From Candidatus Flexicrinis affinis (GTDB lineage: Bacteria; Chloroflexota; Anaerolineae; Aggregatilineales; Phototrophicaceae): DNA of 64,000 bases. The position numbers were made by a program, and so were the translations under genes. The notes below the pieces were generated by a model. The model was given only the letters and a program-made list of their open reading frames with translations, did no database searches and was not told the DNA's origin. Shown here in pieces: positions 52,618-61,435 of this stretch. The stretch is taken from positions 186,001 to 250,000 of the forward strand of contig JADJWE010000006.1 of assembly GCA_016716525.1 (NCBI GenBank). The letters run 5' to 3'. Position 1 is the first letter of the stretch; every line of letters starts with the position of its first letter.

Positions 52618-54378
52618 TCACCCCGTCACGGTGAACGTCGCCTTGTCGGCGCGGGAGCCGAAGTCGCTGCGGGCCTTGACCTTCACCGAATACGCCTTGC
52701 CGGTCTTGAGCGTGATCTCGTCGTCGGCGGCAATGTTCAGGCTGCACGTCGCCGCGCAGTTGGACGCCCCGGGCGTCCGCACCGTGCTGTAGACCTTATC
52801 GCCGTTCGACTTCTTGATGATGATCTTGTACGTGTCCGCCCCCGCGGACGGCGTCCACGTGATTATGGGCTGCGTGCCGGCGGTGCCGCCGTCGGTCGGG
52901 AACGTGATCGTCACGTCGCCCGGCGCAGTGCCGATCTTCTCGTACGCGCCGATATCGCACGCGTCGCCCTGCGGGCGGCTCACCCCGCGCTGATCGGTGC
53001 CCGGGCAGTTGGCTCCGGCATTGTAGGCCGGGCTGCCCGGCAGCGGCACGAGCACCTGCGTCTGGCCGAAGGTCAGGCTGGCGCGCGCAGGCTCGAGCGC
53101 CGCGTTCAGCAGGGCGTCCTTGATCGGAATACCCCCGCCGCACGAGTCGCCGGGTGACTGGATATTGTGCCCGCCGTTGGTGATCGCCCCGAAACAGCCG
53201 CGGATGCCGTTCCAGCCGCCGGTATTGCCGAGGAAGATCGTGTTCTTGACGGTCGCTTTGGCGTGAATCGCGCCGCCGACGCTCGCGTCGTCGTTGGGCA
53301 CGGTGTTGAAGGCAAACGTCGCGCTCGTGACCGTCGACCCGGCGGTGCTGAACAGGGCGCCCGCCGACCCGGTCGTCGTCACGCTGTTGTAGGCGAAGGT
53401 CGTGTTGACGATCTTGAAATCCTTGCCCGGTCCTGTGCCGGAAATGCCGCCGCCCACATCGGTGGCCGTGTTGTTCGTCACACTGCTGTTCTTCAGCTTG
53501 AGGATGTAGAAGCCGCCCTTCCACAGCCCGCCGCCGTGTTCCGCGCTGTTGCCGTCGATCACCGTGTTCTTGATCGTCGTCGGGCCGCTGTAGCTGCCGT
53601 TGACGTTGTGCGCCCACGTGAAGATGCCGCCGCCGAGGTTGGCCGACGAGTTGTCGAAGATGTGCGAGTCCTTGATCGTCAGCTTGCCGGCGTCGTTGTA
53701 GATCGCACCGCCGCCGCCGGGATCGGGGCTGGTCGACATGTTGGCCTGAAACAGGCTGCGCTCGATGGTCAGCACACTGAGCAGATTGTTGATCGCGCCG
53801 CCGTTGGGCGACCGGTTGTCGATGAATGTGCTGTCGGTGATCGTGACGATGCTGGTGGTGTCGATAGCGATCGCGCCGCCGCCGTGATACGGGTGGCGCT
53901 CCGCCGTGGCACGGTTATTGACGAACGTGACATTCTCGACCGTCAGCGTATTGCGGTAGCCGCTGTAGATTCCGCCGCCCTGATTGGCTGCCCGCTCGCC
54001 GGGGGCGTCGTTCTTGGCGCGCCCGTTGATGATCGACAGGTTGCGCACCGTCAGCGACAAGTGCAGGCCGGACGCCGTGTAGATCACGCGCGTGTCGGTC
54101 TGGCCGTCGAGCGTGATCACGCCGCCGCCGTCGATGACGTAATTGGCGTTTGCCGTGTCGAACTTGAGCTGCTTGGTGAGCGGGAACGTATGCGCGCCGC
54201 CGCAGTTGAATGTGATTGTGCCACCGTTATTGTTGTTGAGCGATTTGACCGCATTGCGCAGGGCGTCTTCGGTGCAGCTCCCAGCCGTGCCGGTGCCGAC
54301 GACCTCGTTGACGGCAGCGCGGACGGGCGCGGTCATGGACAGCAGGGCGATCAACAGAATCACAGTCAAGGCGCGCAT
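52618..54378 (-). CDS. Secreted parallel beta-helix protein (choice-of-anchor-Q type)
   Basis: 586 residues. Signal peptide 1-21 (APVRAA). Right-handed beta-helix rungs repeat from about 60 to 420 (TLTVENVTFVNNRAT, VTITDSTFIDNRSPNGGAIN, LKLKNSSVTNNTATDVGGGI), rich in N-rich turns and GGA/GGG. A segment with LPGSPAYNAGANCPGTDQRG and DIGAYE marks the choice-of-anchor Q motif. A C-terminal Fn3/Ig-like module follows (VTITFPTDGGTAGTQPIITW ... YSVKVKARSDFG). AAAGGA precedes the ATG. Pectate-lyase-like fold, but no catalytic site is recognised. Probably a surface protein. Confidence 0.87.
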   Translation of the reverse strand: MRALTVILLIALLSMTAPVRAAVNEVVGTGTAGSCTEDALRNAVKSLNNNNGGTITFNCGGAHTFPLTKQLKFDTANANYVIDGGGVITLDGQTDTRVIYTASGLHLSLTVRNLSIINGRAKNDAPGERAANQGGGIYSGYRNTLTVENVTFVNNRATAERHPYHGGGAIAIDTTSIVTITDSTFIDNRSPNGGAINNLLSVLTIERSLFQANMSTSPDPGGGGAIYNDAGKLTIKDSHIFDNSSANLGGGIFTWAHNVNGSYSGPTTIKNTVIDGNSAEHGGGLWKGGFYILKLKNSSVTNNTATDVGGGISGTGPGKDFKIVNTTFAYNSVTTTGSAGALFSTAGSTVTSATFAFNTVPNDDASVGGAIHAKATVKNTIFLGNTGGWNGIRGCFGAITNGGHNIQSPGDSCGGGIPIKDALLNAALEPARASLTFGQTQVLVPLPGSPAYNAGANCPGTDQRGVSRPQGDACDIGAYEKIGTAPGDVTITFPTDGGTAGTQPIITWTPSAGADTYKIIIKKSNGDKVYSTVRTPGASNCAATCSLNIAADDEITLKTGKAYSVKVKARSDFGSRADKATFTVTG

Positions 54379-54523
54379 GACGATCCTTTGTTTTCAGTCT
54401 TTCACGGGGCGCGGCGTCCTGCACCCCACTTCATTCTACGCGCACTCGCCAAGTCGTTCCGTCAACGCTACCCTATGGAGCGTAAGGAATTTGTCCTAAT
54501 CTGTCGGATGCCCTGATGCCGTT

Positions 54524-56683
54524 ATGCGCCGTGTGATCGTTATCGCCGCCGTCGTGCTGGCCGTATTCATCGCGTTCGACCTGTATCCGGGTCTGCGCGG
54601 CGGTGCGGGCTGGCAGTGGGCGTACCAGGCCCCGCTGGACGCCGTCACGGTGATCGCGCTGGCCGCGGGGTTGGCGGTATATGTCGTCGTGACCGCCCTG
54701 CTGCGAGCGCGCCGCGCCATACGCGCGCTGTTGGCGTGGACGGTGTTCGGCGGCACGGCGCTGGCGTATCTGGTCGTCGGCATTAACGGCGATCCGTTCT
54801 TCCTGCTGTTCACGCGCACCGTCTCGCCGGTACAGACCGGTGCGGCATCCCTCCAAGCCAGCATCATGGCGCGCGACGGCGTGCTTCCGACGCTTCAGCG
54901 CTGGCCGGAGGTCATGGACGAGGCGTTTGGCCTCAACCTGATCCACTTCACGACCAGTCCGCCGGGGCAGGTGCTGGCGCATCAAGCGGTCGCAGACGTG
55001 TTCGACGCGCCAGCCTTGCAAGGATTCGCTGCGCCGGTCAGCCAAGCATGGCGGATGTACCAGTGTCACGATGTCGACGTGATGTGGTACTCGCGCGGCG
55101 AGATTACCGCGGCGGGCCTGTTCGCGTTTCTGATGCCGCTGCTGGCTGCGCTCGCGGTGCTGCCGATCTTCAGCATTGCGCGCGACCTGACCGGTGACCG
55201 CATGCTAGCCGCGCGACTCGCCGGGTGGTGGGCGCTCGTCCCCGCCGTGCTGATGTTCGCGCCGACGTGGAACACGCTGTATCCGACGTTGTGCGCGCTG
55301 GCGTTCTGGCTTCTGCTGCGTGGTCTGCAAACCGGGCACCTGGGTTGGGTGTTGGGCGCAGGGTTGACGACCGCCGTTACGACACTGCTCAACTTCGCGG
55401 TGCTGCCGTTTCTGCTGCTGGCGGGGTTGTTTACGTTGGGGTGGTGTGCGTTTGTCCCCTCACCCCCTGGCCCCCTCTCCCTCAAGGGGCGAGGGGAGAT
55501 GGCCCTCACCCTCAGCCCCTCTCCCTCAGGAAGAGGGGAGAGTGGCCCTCACCCCCCAGCCCCCTCTCCCTCAAGGGGCGAGGGGGAGAAGTATAGTCCG
55601 GATTCCAACGCCCCTCTCCTCGGGAGAGGGGTTGGGGGTGAGGTTTCTTCGGGTGAGGGGGAGGAAGAAGGCAGCGGCACCCGCTTAGCACGCATCAGGC
55701 ATCACTCAGCACGTCTCATTCGCGCGGTGGTTGTCGGAGCAGTGTTCGGGGTCGGGCTGTTCGCGCCGTGGGTGGTCTATACGGTGGTGACGGGCGTGTC
55801 GCCGTTGGACATCCTCCGCGTGACGTTTGGCTCGCATGCCGAACTCGTGCAGCGCGCGTACTTGCCGTGGCTGATTCTGCATCCGTACGACGTGCTGTTG
55901 TTTACCGGCCTGCCGGCGTCGGTTCTGGCGGTATGGGGCGTCGTGCGCGCGATCCGTCTGCGGCGCTGGGACGGGCTGACCGTGTTTGCCCTCGCGATGG
56001 CGATCACGGTGATGGCTGTGAACGTGGCAGGCATCGTGCAAGGCGAGAATGCACGCATCCTCATCTATTACATGCCGTTCCTGCTGCTGATGGGCGCGGT
56101 CGTACTGCGCGAGCGAGACAGCCGCTTCGACCTTCCTCTGATCGGCGCACAGGCGGTCGTCGTGCTGGCGATGGCCGCGGTGCTGTACGTCGTGCCGCTC
56201 GACCTCGACCCGATGCCGGACGGACCGAGGCAGGACATTGGCGGGCTGGGCGACGTGGCGTGGACGGAGGCGGACGAGCAGGTCTGGTTCACCGTCAGCA
56301 CGGTCGATCCGGGCGCGTTCGCGCTGGAGCGGTACCGCTGGGTGGGCGATCCGTCGCGGCAGGCGCTGACCTACGAGTTCGAGTTCCGCGGCCTGACCCC
56401 CACCGAGCGCCCGTATCAGTTCGAGTTGGTGGCGACCGCGCAGACCGACGAGGGGACGATCGTGAGCGATCCGTTCCGCTGGTGGGCACAGGGCGAGTCG
56501 TATCCGCCGACATGCTGGCGCGACGGCGAGATCATCCGCGACACGGTGGTGATGCCGCTGCCGCCGGTGCCGCACCCGGTCGCGTGGCTGGTGACGCTGC
56601 GTGCGGTGGACGAACGCACAGGCCGCGTGCTGCCGGTGGTCGGTGAAGACACACTCACGCTTGCTCCGGTGCGCTATCCATAA
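54524..56683 (+). CDS. Polytopic membrane protein, GT-C glycosyltransferase-like, with in-frame repeat insertion
   Basis: 719 residues with about eleven membrane helices. N-terminal helices are at 1-20, 38-60 and 66-84. A lumenal segment with DPFFLLFTRTVS and FTTSPPGQVLAHQAV follows, a plan like ArnT/PMT-type glycosyltransferases acting on lipid-linked sugars. Further helices follow at ARLAGWWALVPAVLMFA and LLNFAVLPFLLLAGLFTLG. Codons from about 311 to 396 are made entirely of dispersed repeats (PSPPGPLSLKGRGE ... EEEGSG). The protein resumes with VVVGAVFGVGLFAPWVVYTV. The C-terminus (residues 560-719) is an exported beta domain. Repeat insertion breaks the loop between two helices but keeps the frame. 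Confidence 0.75.
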   Translation: MRRVIVIAAVVLAVFIAFDLYPGLRGGAGWQWAYQAPLDAVTVIALAAGLAVYVVVTALLRARRAIRALLAWTVFGGTALAYLVVGINGDPFFLLFTRTVSPVQTGAASLQASIMARDGVLPTLQRWPEVMDEAFGLNLIHFTTSPPGQVLAHQAVADVFDAPALQGFAAPVSQAWRMYQCHDVDVMWYSRGEITAAGLFAFLMPLLAALAVLPIFSIARDLTGDRMLAARLAGWWALVPAVLMFAPTWNTLYPTLCALAFWLLLRGLQTGHLGWVLGAGLTTAVTTLLNFAVLPFLLLAGLFTLGWCAFVPSPPGPLSLKGRGEMALTLSPSPSGRGESGPHPPAPSPSRGEGEKYSPDSNAPLLGRGVGGEVSSGEGEEEGSGTRLARIRHHSARLIRAVVVGAVFGVGLFAPWVVYTVVTGVSPLDILRVTFGSHAELVQRAYLPWLILHPYDVLLFTGLPASVLAVWGVVRAIRLRRWDGLTVFALAMAITVMAVNVAGIVQGENARILIYYMPFLLLMGAVVLRERDSRFDLPLIGAQAVVVLAMAAVLYVVPLDLDPMPDGPRQDIGGLGDVAWTEADEQVWFTVSTVDPGAFALERYRWVGDPSRQALTYEFEFRGLTPTERPYQFELVATAQTDEGTIVSDPFRWWAQGESYPPTCWRDGEIIRDTVVMPLPPVPHPVAWLVTLRAVDERTGRVLPVVGEDTLTLAPVRYP
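55455..55712. repeat. Dispersed CCCTCTCCCTCAAGGGG repeat array inside a gene
   Basis: Several units of CCCCTCTCCCTCAAGGGGCG and inverted forms (CTCCTCGGGAGAGGGG), with CCTCACCC between them. It ends with CATCACTCAGCACGTC, the inverse of the GATGAG/GTGCTGAG family. A related unit lies at 63368-63408 next to the same GTGATGAGTGCTGAG word. The array encodes SPSRGEG-type peptides in several frames. Confidence 0.9.
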
Positions 56684-56719
56684 TGGTGTTGAAATGCGGG
56701 ACAGCGGCCCGAGGGTTCT

Positions 56720-57274
56720 CTACTCCGCGAAGATAGCCGCGCCGCTGATCGGCTTTTCGGCGCCGAGCGCCGGCGTGGTGAACGTGTCCTCGGGACCAAA
56801 GACGCCGTAGCGCTGGTATTTGCCGTCAACGAGCGTGTGTATCTCGATCACCGCACCGTCTGGATCAATCAGCCAGTATTCGCCCACACCAGACGATTCG
56901 TATGTCGCGAACTTCTCGCGCCGGTCGCGTCGGCTTGTGCTCGGCGAGGCGATCTCCACGACGAGGTCGGGAGGGCCGTCGAAGTGCGTGCCCCGGTCGA
57001 CGCAGGCGCTGCCTTCCTTGACCCAGAACACGTCTGGCTGATAGATCCGTCCGCCGAGACGAATGTCCGTCGGTGCGACAAATCGTTTGCCGCTGGGCAT
57101 CGCCGACTTCAGTACGTCCGCGACGTTCAATACGATGGTCTGATGTTTAGTCGTCGGCATAGGCAGCATGATGACCTCGCCGTCCTCGTACTCCATAGGC
57201 AGGTTGGTATCGGGACGGTTGAGGAACTCCTCCAGCGTCATCTGTGCCGCGCGTTCGGACGGTTGGGCTACCAT
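56720..57274 (-). CDS. Uma2-family (DUF820) PD-(D/E)XK nuclease-like protein
   Basis: 184 residues. Uma2 signature elements are MTLEEFLNRPD, YEDGEVIMLPMPTTKHQ (conserved Glu), RLGGRIYQPDVFWV and LVVEIASPSTSRRDRREK (E-x-S at the nuclease core), ending YWLIDPDGAVIEIH. This family is expanded in Chloroflexota and cyanobacteria, often near mobile DNA. DNA cleavage has not been shown for most members. GGGAGA precedes the start. Confidence 0.88.
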   Translation of the reverse strand: MVAQPSERAAQMTLEEFLNRPDTNLPMEYEDGEVIMLPMPTTKHQTIVLNVADVLKSAMPSGKRFVAPTDIRLGGRIYQPDVFWVKEGSACVDRGTHFDGPPDLVVEIASPSTSRRDRREKFATYESSGVGEYWLIDPDGAVIEIHTLVDGKYQRYGVFGPEDTFTTPALGAEKPISGAAIFAE

Positions 57275-57314
57275 GGCAGTCTCCCGCGTTCTCGGACTCC
57301 GATTATACCGCGCA

Positions 57315-58613
57315 TCACGGCGTAGGAGTCGGGTCGGGCGGCCACTTCGGCTGGATGACGTTGCGCGTGCACGCCCACACGCTGTAGGTGTTGCCCACGT
57401 AGATCTTGTAGTCGACGGTCCGATTCGGGTCGGGCTGGACGATGACGCCGTCCGCTGTGACGCGGAACAGTCGCATGAACGTTGGGATCGGGCTGTTGCG
57501 CTCTTGCCCGGTGTAGTCGTAGATGGCCGTGAAGTCGCGGTAGTGGGTCGGCTCGGTGCCGATGAACGGCGCGAACCCTTCCTGCGAGAGGCGGTCGACG
57601 GCGACGGTCGCCATGCCGTTGACCCCGCCGCTGTTGATGACCTCGATACGCAGGCCGGCCAGCGCGATCTGGTTGCGTGTCGGCGGGGTCACGAAATCGA
57701 CGACCAACTCGCGGATCGCGGCAAGGTCGGCGGGCGCGATCACGGATTGATAATCTGGCGCGGGACCGAGCGCGTTCTTGATGTGCGGCCCCATGCGGAA
57801 GCGGTACTGCTCGATGCGGTCGGCGTCGACGTTGAGCGCGAACGGCACGTAGCCAAGCAGGTCGCCCAGCGTGAGGTCGGTGTACAGATAGCGCGACGTG
57901 GCGTCCCACAGCGCCGGCAGTCCGGTGAGCATGTCCTCGCTGCGGACTTTGCGCCAGATCGCGCGCAGTACGTCCTGCGTGCGCCGGCCGCGGTCGAGGT
58001 CGCTGCTGGTGACGCGGCTGCGGATGTACCACAGCGCGGTGTCGGCATCGAGCGTGTGCACGCCGATCGGCAGCGTGAACAACTCGTAGTTGTCGGCGAC
58101 GCGCTTGTCCAGCTCGCGCTCCTTCAGCTTCCAGTCCTGAATGATGCAGTCGACCGAAATCCGAATGCCGCCGATCTGGTCGATCACGCCGAGGAAGCCG
58201 TTGAAGTCGACTGCCGCGTAGTGATCGACCGGCAGGCCAAAGTTGTACAGGATCGTCTGCTTGAGCAGTGCGATGCCGCCGCCCTCGACCTCGTGCGTTT
58301 CGCCGAAGTAGAAGGCCTGATTGATCTTGTGCATGCCGAAACCGGGGATGTTGGCCCAGTAGTCGCGCGGGATGTGCAGCATCGACGCCGTGTTGGCCGC
58401 CCGGTTGACAGCCACCAGCATCAGCATGTCGGTCAGGCCGGCCTTCTCTTCGAGGCTGTTGTTGCCCGCGCCGATCAGCAGGAAGATCTCGACATCGTCC
58501 GGCACGTCGATCGGCTCCATCGCCGGCGCGATCGTGTCGTCCAAACGCGGCTGAGCAGACACGCCGGTAATGGAAATCGCGATGCAAAGTGCAGCAAAAA
58601 CGAGGCGGCGCAT
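57315..58613 (-). CDS. LytR-CpsA-Psr (LCP) family protein
   Basis: 432 residues with a signal peptide (1-20). LCP catalytic domain: FLLIGAGNNSLEEKAGLTDM (first Arg/Asp loop region), ASMLHIPRDYWANIP, INQAFYFG, DHYAAVDFNGFLGVIDQIGG, VHTLDADTALWYIRSR, and the paired-arginine motif DLDRGRRTQDVLRAI. A LytR_C domain follows (LRIEVINSGGVNGMATVAVD). LCP enzymes transfer lipid-linked polymers to peptidoglycan, which points to a Gram-positive type wall or at least a modified peptidoglycan. Confidence 0.93.
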   Translation of the reverse strand: MRRLVFAALCIAISITGVSAQPRLDDTIAPAMEPIDVPDDVEIFLLIGAGNNSLEEKAGLTDMLMLVAVNRAANTASMLHIPRDYWANIPGFGMHKINQAFYFGETHEVEGGGIALLKQTILYNFGLPVDHYAAVDFNGFLGVIDQIGGIRISVDCIIQDWKLKERELDKRVADNYELFTLPIGVHTLDADTALWYIRSRVTSSDLDRGRRTQDVLRAIWRKVRSEDMLTGLPALWDATSRYLYTDLTLGDLLGYVPFALNVDADRIEQYRFRMGPHIKNALGPAPDYQSVIAPADLAAIRELVVDFVTPPTRNQIALAGLRIEVINSGGVNGMATVAVDRLSQEGFAPFIGTEPTHYRDFTAIYDYTGQERNSPIPTFMRLFRVTADGVIVQPDPNRTVDYKIYVGNTYSVWACTRNVIQPKWPPDPTPTP

Positions 58614-58709
58614 GGGTGAATCTCACAGCGTTCGTCACGACCAATATCTAGTATTGTAGACGTACGTGACCTCGCACGCCCCACGCGCCGCCTACGGAGC
58701 AGGACCCTC

Positions 58710-59192
58710 ATGCCTCTGACCACTCGACTGGCCACCCCCGCTGACGCCGACGCTATCTGCCGCATCTACAATCAGGGCATCGAAGACCGGCTCGGCACGT
58801 TCGAGACGCGCCTGCGCACCGTGGACGACATCACGAAATGGTTCGACGGCGTGCATCCGGCCGTGGTGGCCGAGCGCGACGGCGCGATTGTGGCGTTCGC
58901 GTCGACCAGCACGTACCGTCCGCGCGAGTGCTACGCGACGATCGCCGAGTATTCGGTGTACGTCGAGCGAACCGCACGCGGGCAGGGGGCGGGGCGTGCC
59001 GCGATGGTCGCGCTGATCGACGAGGCGCGCGCGGCGGGGTTCCACAAGTTGATCAGCCGCATCTTCGTGGAAAACGCCACCAGCCGCCGGCTGATGCGGT
59101 CGCTGGGATTCCGCGAGGTCGGCACGTACATCCGGCACGGGATGCTGGACGGCGTCTGGCGCGACGTGGTGATCGTCGAACTGCTGTTGTAG
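58710..59192 (+). CDS. GNAT N-acetyltransferase (Pat/ArsN1-like)
   Basis: 160 residues. Resembles phosphinothricin/arsinothricin acetyltransferases: IYNQGIEDRLGTFETRL at the substrate end, the acetyl-CoA loop VYVERTARGQGAGRAAM and NATSRRLMRSLGFREVGTYI, then HGMLDGVWRDVVIVEL. It may detoxify an amino-acid-like compound. The family also includes tRNA or protein acetylases, so substrate is not certain. GGAG and AGGA sit just before ATG 58710. Confidence 0.87.
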   Translation: MPLTTRLATPADADAICRIYNQGIEDRLGTFETRLRTVDDITKWFDGVHPAVVAERDGAIVAFASTSTYRPRECYATIAEYSVYVERTARGQGAGRAAMVALIDEARAAGFHKLISRIFVENATSRRLMRSLGFREVGTYIRHGMLDGVWRDVVIVELLL

Positions 59193-59307
59193 GGGAAATC
59201 GACTTTAATGCACTGTAGGGTCGTGTTAGCCCAATAGTACCAATCCGATTGACGCGAAGCACAACCCGCATTACGCTTCGATCAAAGTCAGCTAAGAGGC
59301 TGTACCA

Positions 59308-61421
59308 ATGCAAGCCACTGCTGCCATCTTGATCGTTATAGTGCTTGTAATACTGGGGGGGGGATAACGCCTGAGTCCGGCGTCGCCCAACCCTACGCCA
59401 CGGACACACCCCTTGCGCCCAGCGGTTTTTGCGGCATCGATCCGCCGGTCACTCCACAGCCCGGCGTCCCGCGCGGCGAGCCGACTCCCAACCCCACCTC
59501 CACGCCAACATCAACGCCCGCTGAGGCCTCTTACACTGGCCCCGACACGCGCAATGAAGCCATTCATGTCATCGCGTCCGGGGATGTCACCGGGCTCCGG
59601 GACGCCATCACTGCGTCGAATCAGAACCCGACGGTAGTCTATAAGATCTATCTTGAGGCCGGGGACTACCCGCTCGCGCAAACCCTTGTTATCCTCGGCA
59701 CGGTTGAGATCTACGGTGCACATGCAGACTCCACCATTCTCCGGCAAGTCGGCATCCCCGGCGCACAGTCCGGCAGCATGAACACCATGATCAAAGTGCC
59801 GGGCGTTTCGTTGAAGCTCGACCACATGACATTGAAGGATGGGGCGACAGACGATCCTAATGCGAACAACGACAAGGGCGGCGCAATTCACGTCGAATCG
59901 TCAAATGCGACACTAACCGTCACCAACGCGAGGTTCATCGACAACAGCGCGTCCGACCCAGAAAACGGGTATGGCGGAGCCATCTACTCCAATGGAGTCA
60001 TGACGCTCGAAAAGGTCTACTTTGACGGGAATTCGGCGAGTCAAGGCGGGGCGATTGCCACCAACGCCAGCCCGTTTCTTGTGGGCCATGCAGCGGTCAT
60101 CAAGTACGTGGATTTTAAGAGCAACAGCGTGACCACGAACAAGGGGGGCGCGATCTACGTCGCGGCCGGGACGATCAAGGTCCGCAATAGCAATTTCCGC
60201 AACAATTCGGCCGTTACGAACGGCGCAATCCGCCACCACATCTATAGCTACACGACAGCGACCGCGGTGGCCAACGCAAAGAAGAACTATTGGAACAACC
60301 CGACAGTACCGTCATCGGCAAATGAGCAAGGCGTCAACACGCTCGAACAACTCTCGGCTAAAGTCGAGTTTGAATTTGATCCTCCGGCGCAAGTGCCGCC
60401 CTGCGGTACACGCGGCCGGCAGCTTTGCATTCCGACTCCAACGCCGACCGGCACTCCCAACTACTCTCTCGCAGACTTTGGAATAATCGTTACTGGCAAC
60501 TGGTCGCAAGCAGAGCGCGATCTGATCCTGAGTGCAGCCATCAAGACTGGCGACGCCTTGTCAGCAATGGGCGTAGCGGCCAACCCTGTTGATGCATTTC
60601 GCGAGGTCTTGCAAGGAGAGTCAAGCAGTGGAGGGTGGCGCAGCCTCGTCTTTAGCCGAGCTGATCTCACGCCAAATGGCTGTAAAACGAGTAAAACACC
60701 GGATAATCCGAGCTATTCAGCCAATATCCAGTGTGATCCCTTGGTGTCCTTGATTGAGCATACCGTAGTGCACGAATTCGGTCATGTTCTCGTGTCGACA
60801 ACAACAGTTAACGGCGTGAGTGATTTTCGGAATGCTGTTGAACATCCAGGCGGGTCGGGTACTCCGCTTCGCGCACCATCGGGCGGATTCGTAATGGGTC
60901 CTCGTACACTCATCGTGAACGGCCCAAATCTAGGCGACTGGCAGCGTAGCGATTACATACTAGACAGCGGATGGGGTAGTGGCGCGCGCTGGAGTCCAAA
61001 CTTATATGACGAGTACCCAGCACCTCCAGTGCCAGCACCAACACCTACGCTCTTTCCAATTCGGATTCCAAAGATCGGGCCGTGTGGAGAGGGAGCACCG
61101 TCGGATCTCTATATGCCTATTGAAACGCCGCATACATTCCAACAAAACCCTTGCACGTTCTCTGATTCAACTTCCCTGACCGATGAGGGACTGGCAGCTG
61201 AAATTGAAGAAGCAGCTGCGGATATGTTTCTGAATTGGGTGTATTGGAAGCTCAATCCCACTGAAGGATTCAAGGACTTGCGCTGGCGCTACCAGTCCTA
61301 CACTTCTAGCAATATATGCGACGCCCTTTCTGGTTGCCCCGATCCGGACAATTCCGGCCAAGTACGCGCAGCATGGATGGACGAGACTCTACTTGACATC
61401 TTCAGTAGCTTCGGGTGGTAA
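59308..61421 (+). pseudogene. Exported beta-helix / zinc-metallopeptidase protein, reading frame broken at a G9 tract
   Basis: ATG 59308 encodes a signal-like segment (MQATAAILIVIVLVIL) that meets a stop just after nine G (59355-59363). With one more G the frame joins ITPESGVAQPYATDTP and stays open to 61421, about 704 residues in all. A Pro/Thr stretch is followed by a right-handed beta-helix (LKLDHMTLKDG, LTVTNARFIDNSASD, VIKYVDFKSNSVTTNKGGAI), about 120-330. A zincin-like domain follows with HEFGHVL (HExxH) at VVHEFGHVLV and a later glutamate-rich helix (EGLAAEIEEAAADMFLNW). The intact ORF from 59778 lacks the export signal. May be phase-variable or a sequencing artefact. Confidence 0.78.
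59355..59363 (+). repeat. Homopolymeric run of nine G
   Basis: ACT-GGGGGGGGG-ATAACG, located exactly at the end of the signal peptide. G10 would restore the frame; G7 would too. Confidence 0.95.
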
Positions 61422-61435
61422 GGAGCGACGTACCG

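Noticed and set aside
55455..55712. Intron or sequencing chimera in the glycosyltransferase-like gene
   Set aside because: No group I/II features; the sequence matches repeat units found elsewhere in the window, and the frame continues on both sides.
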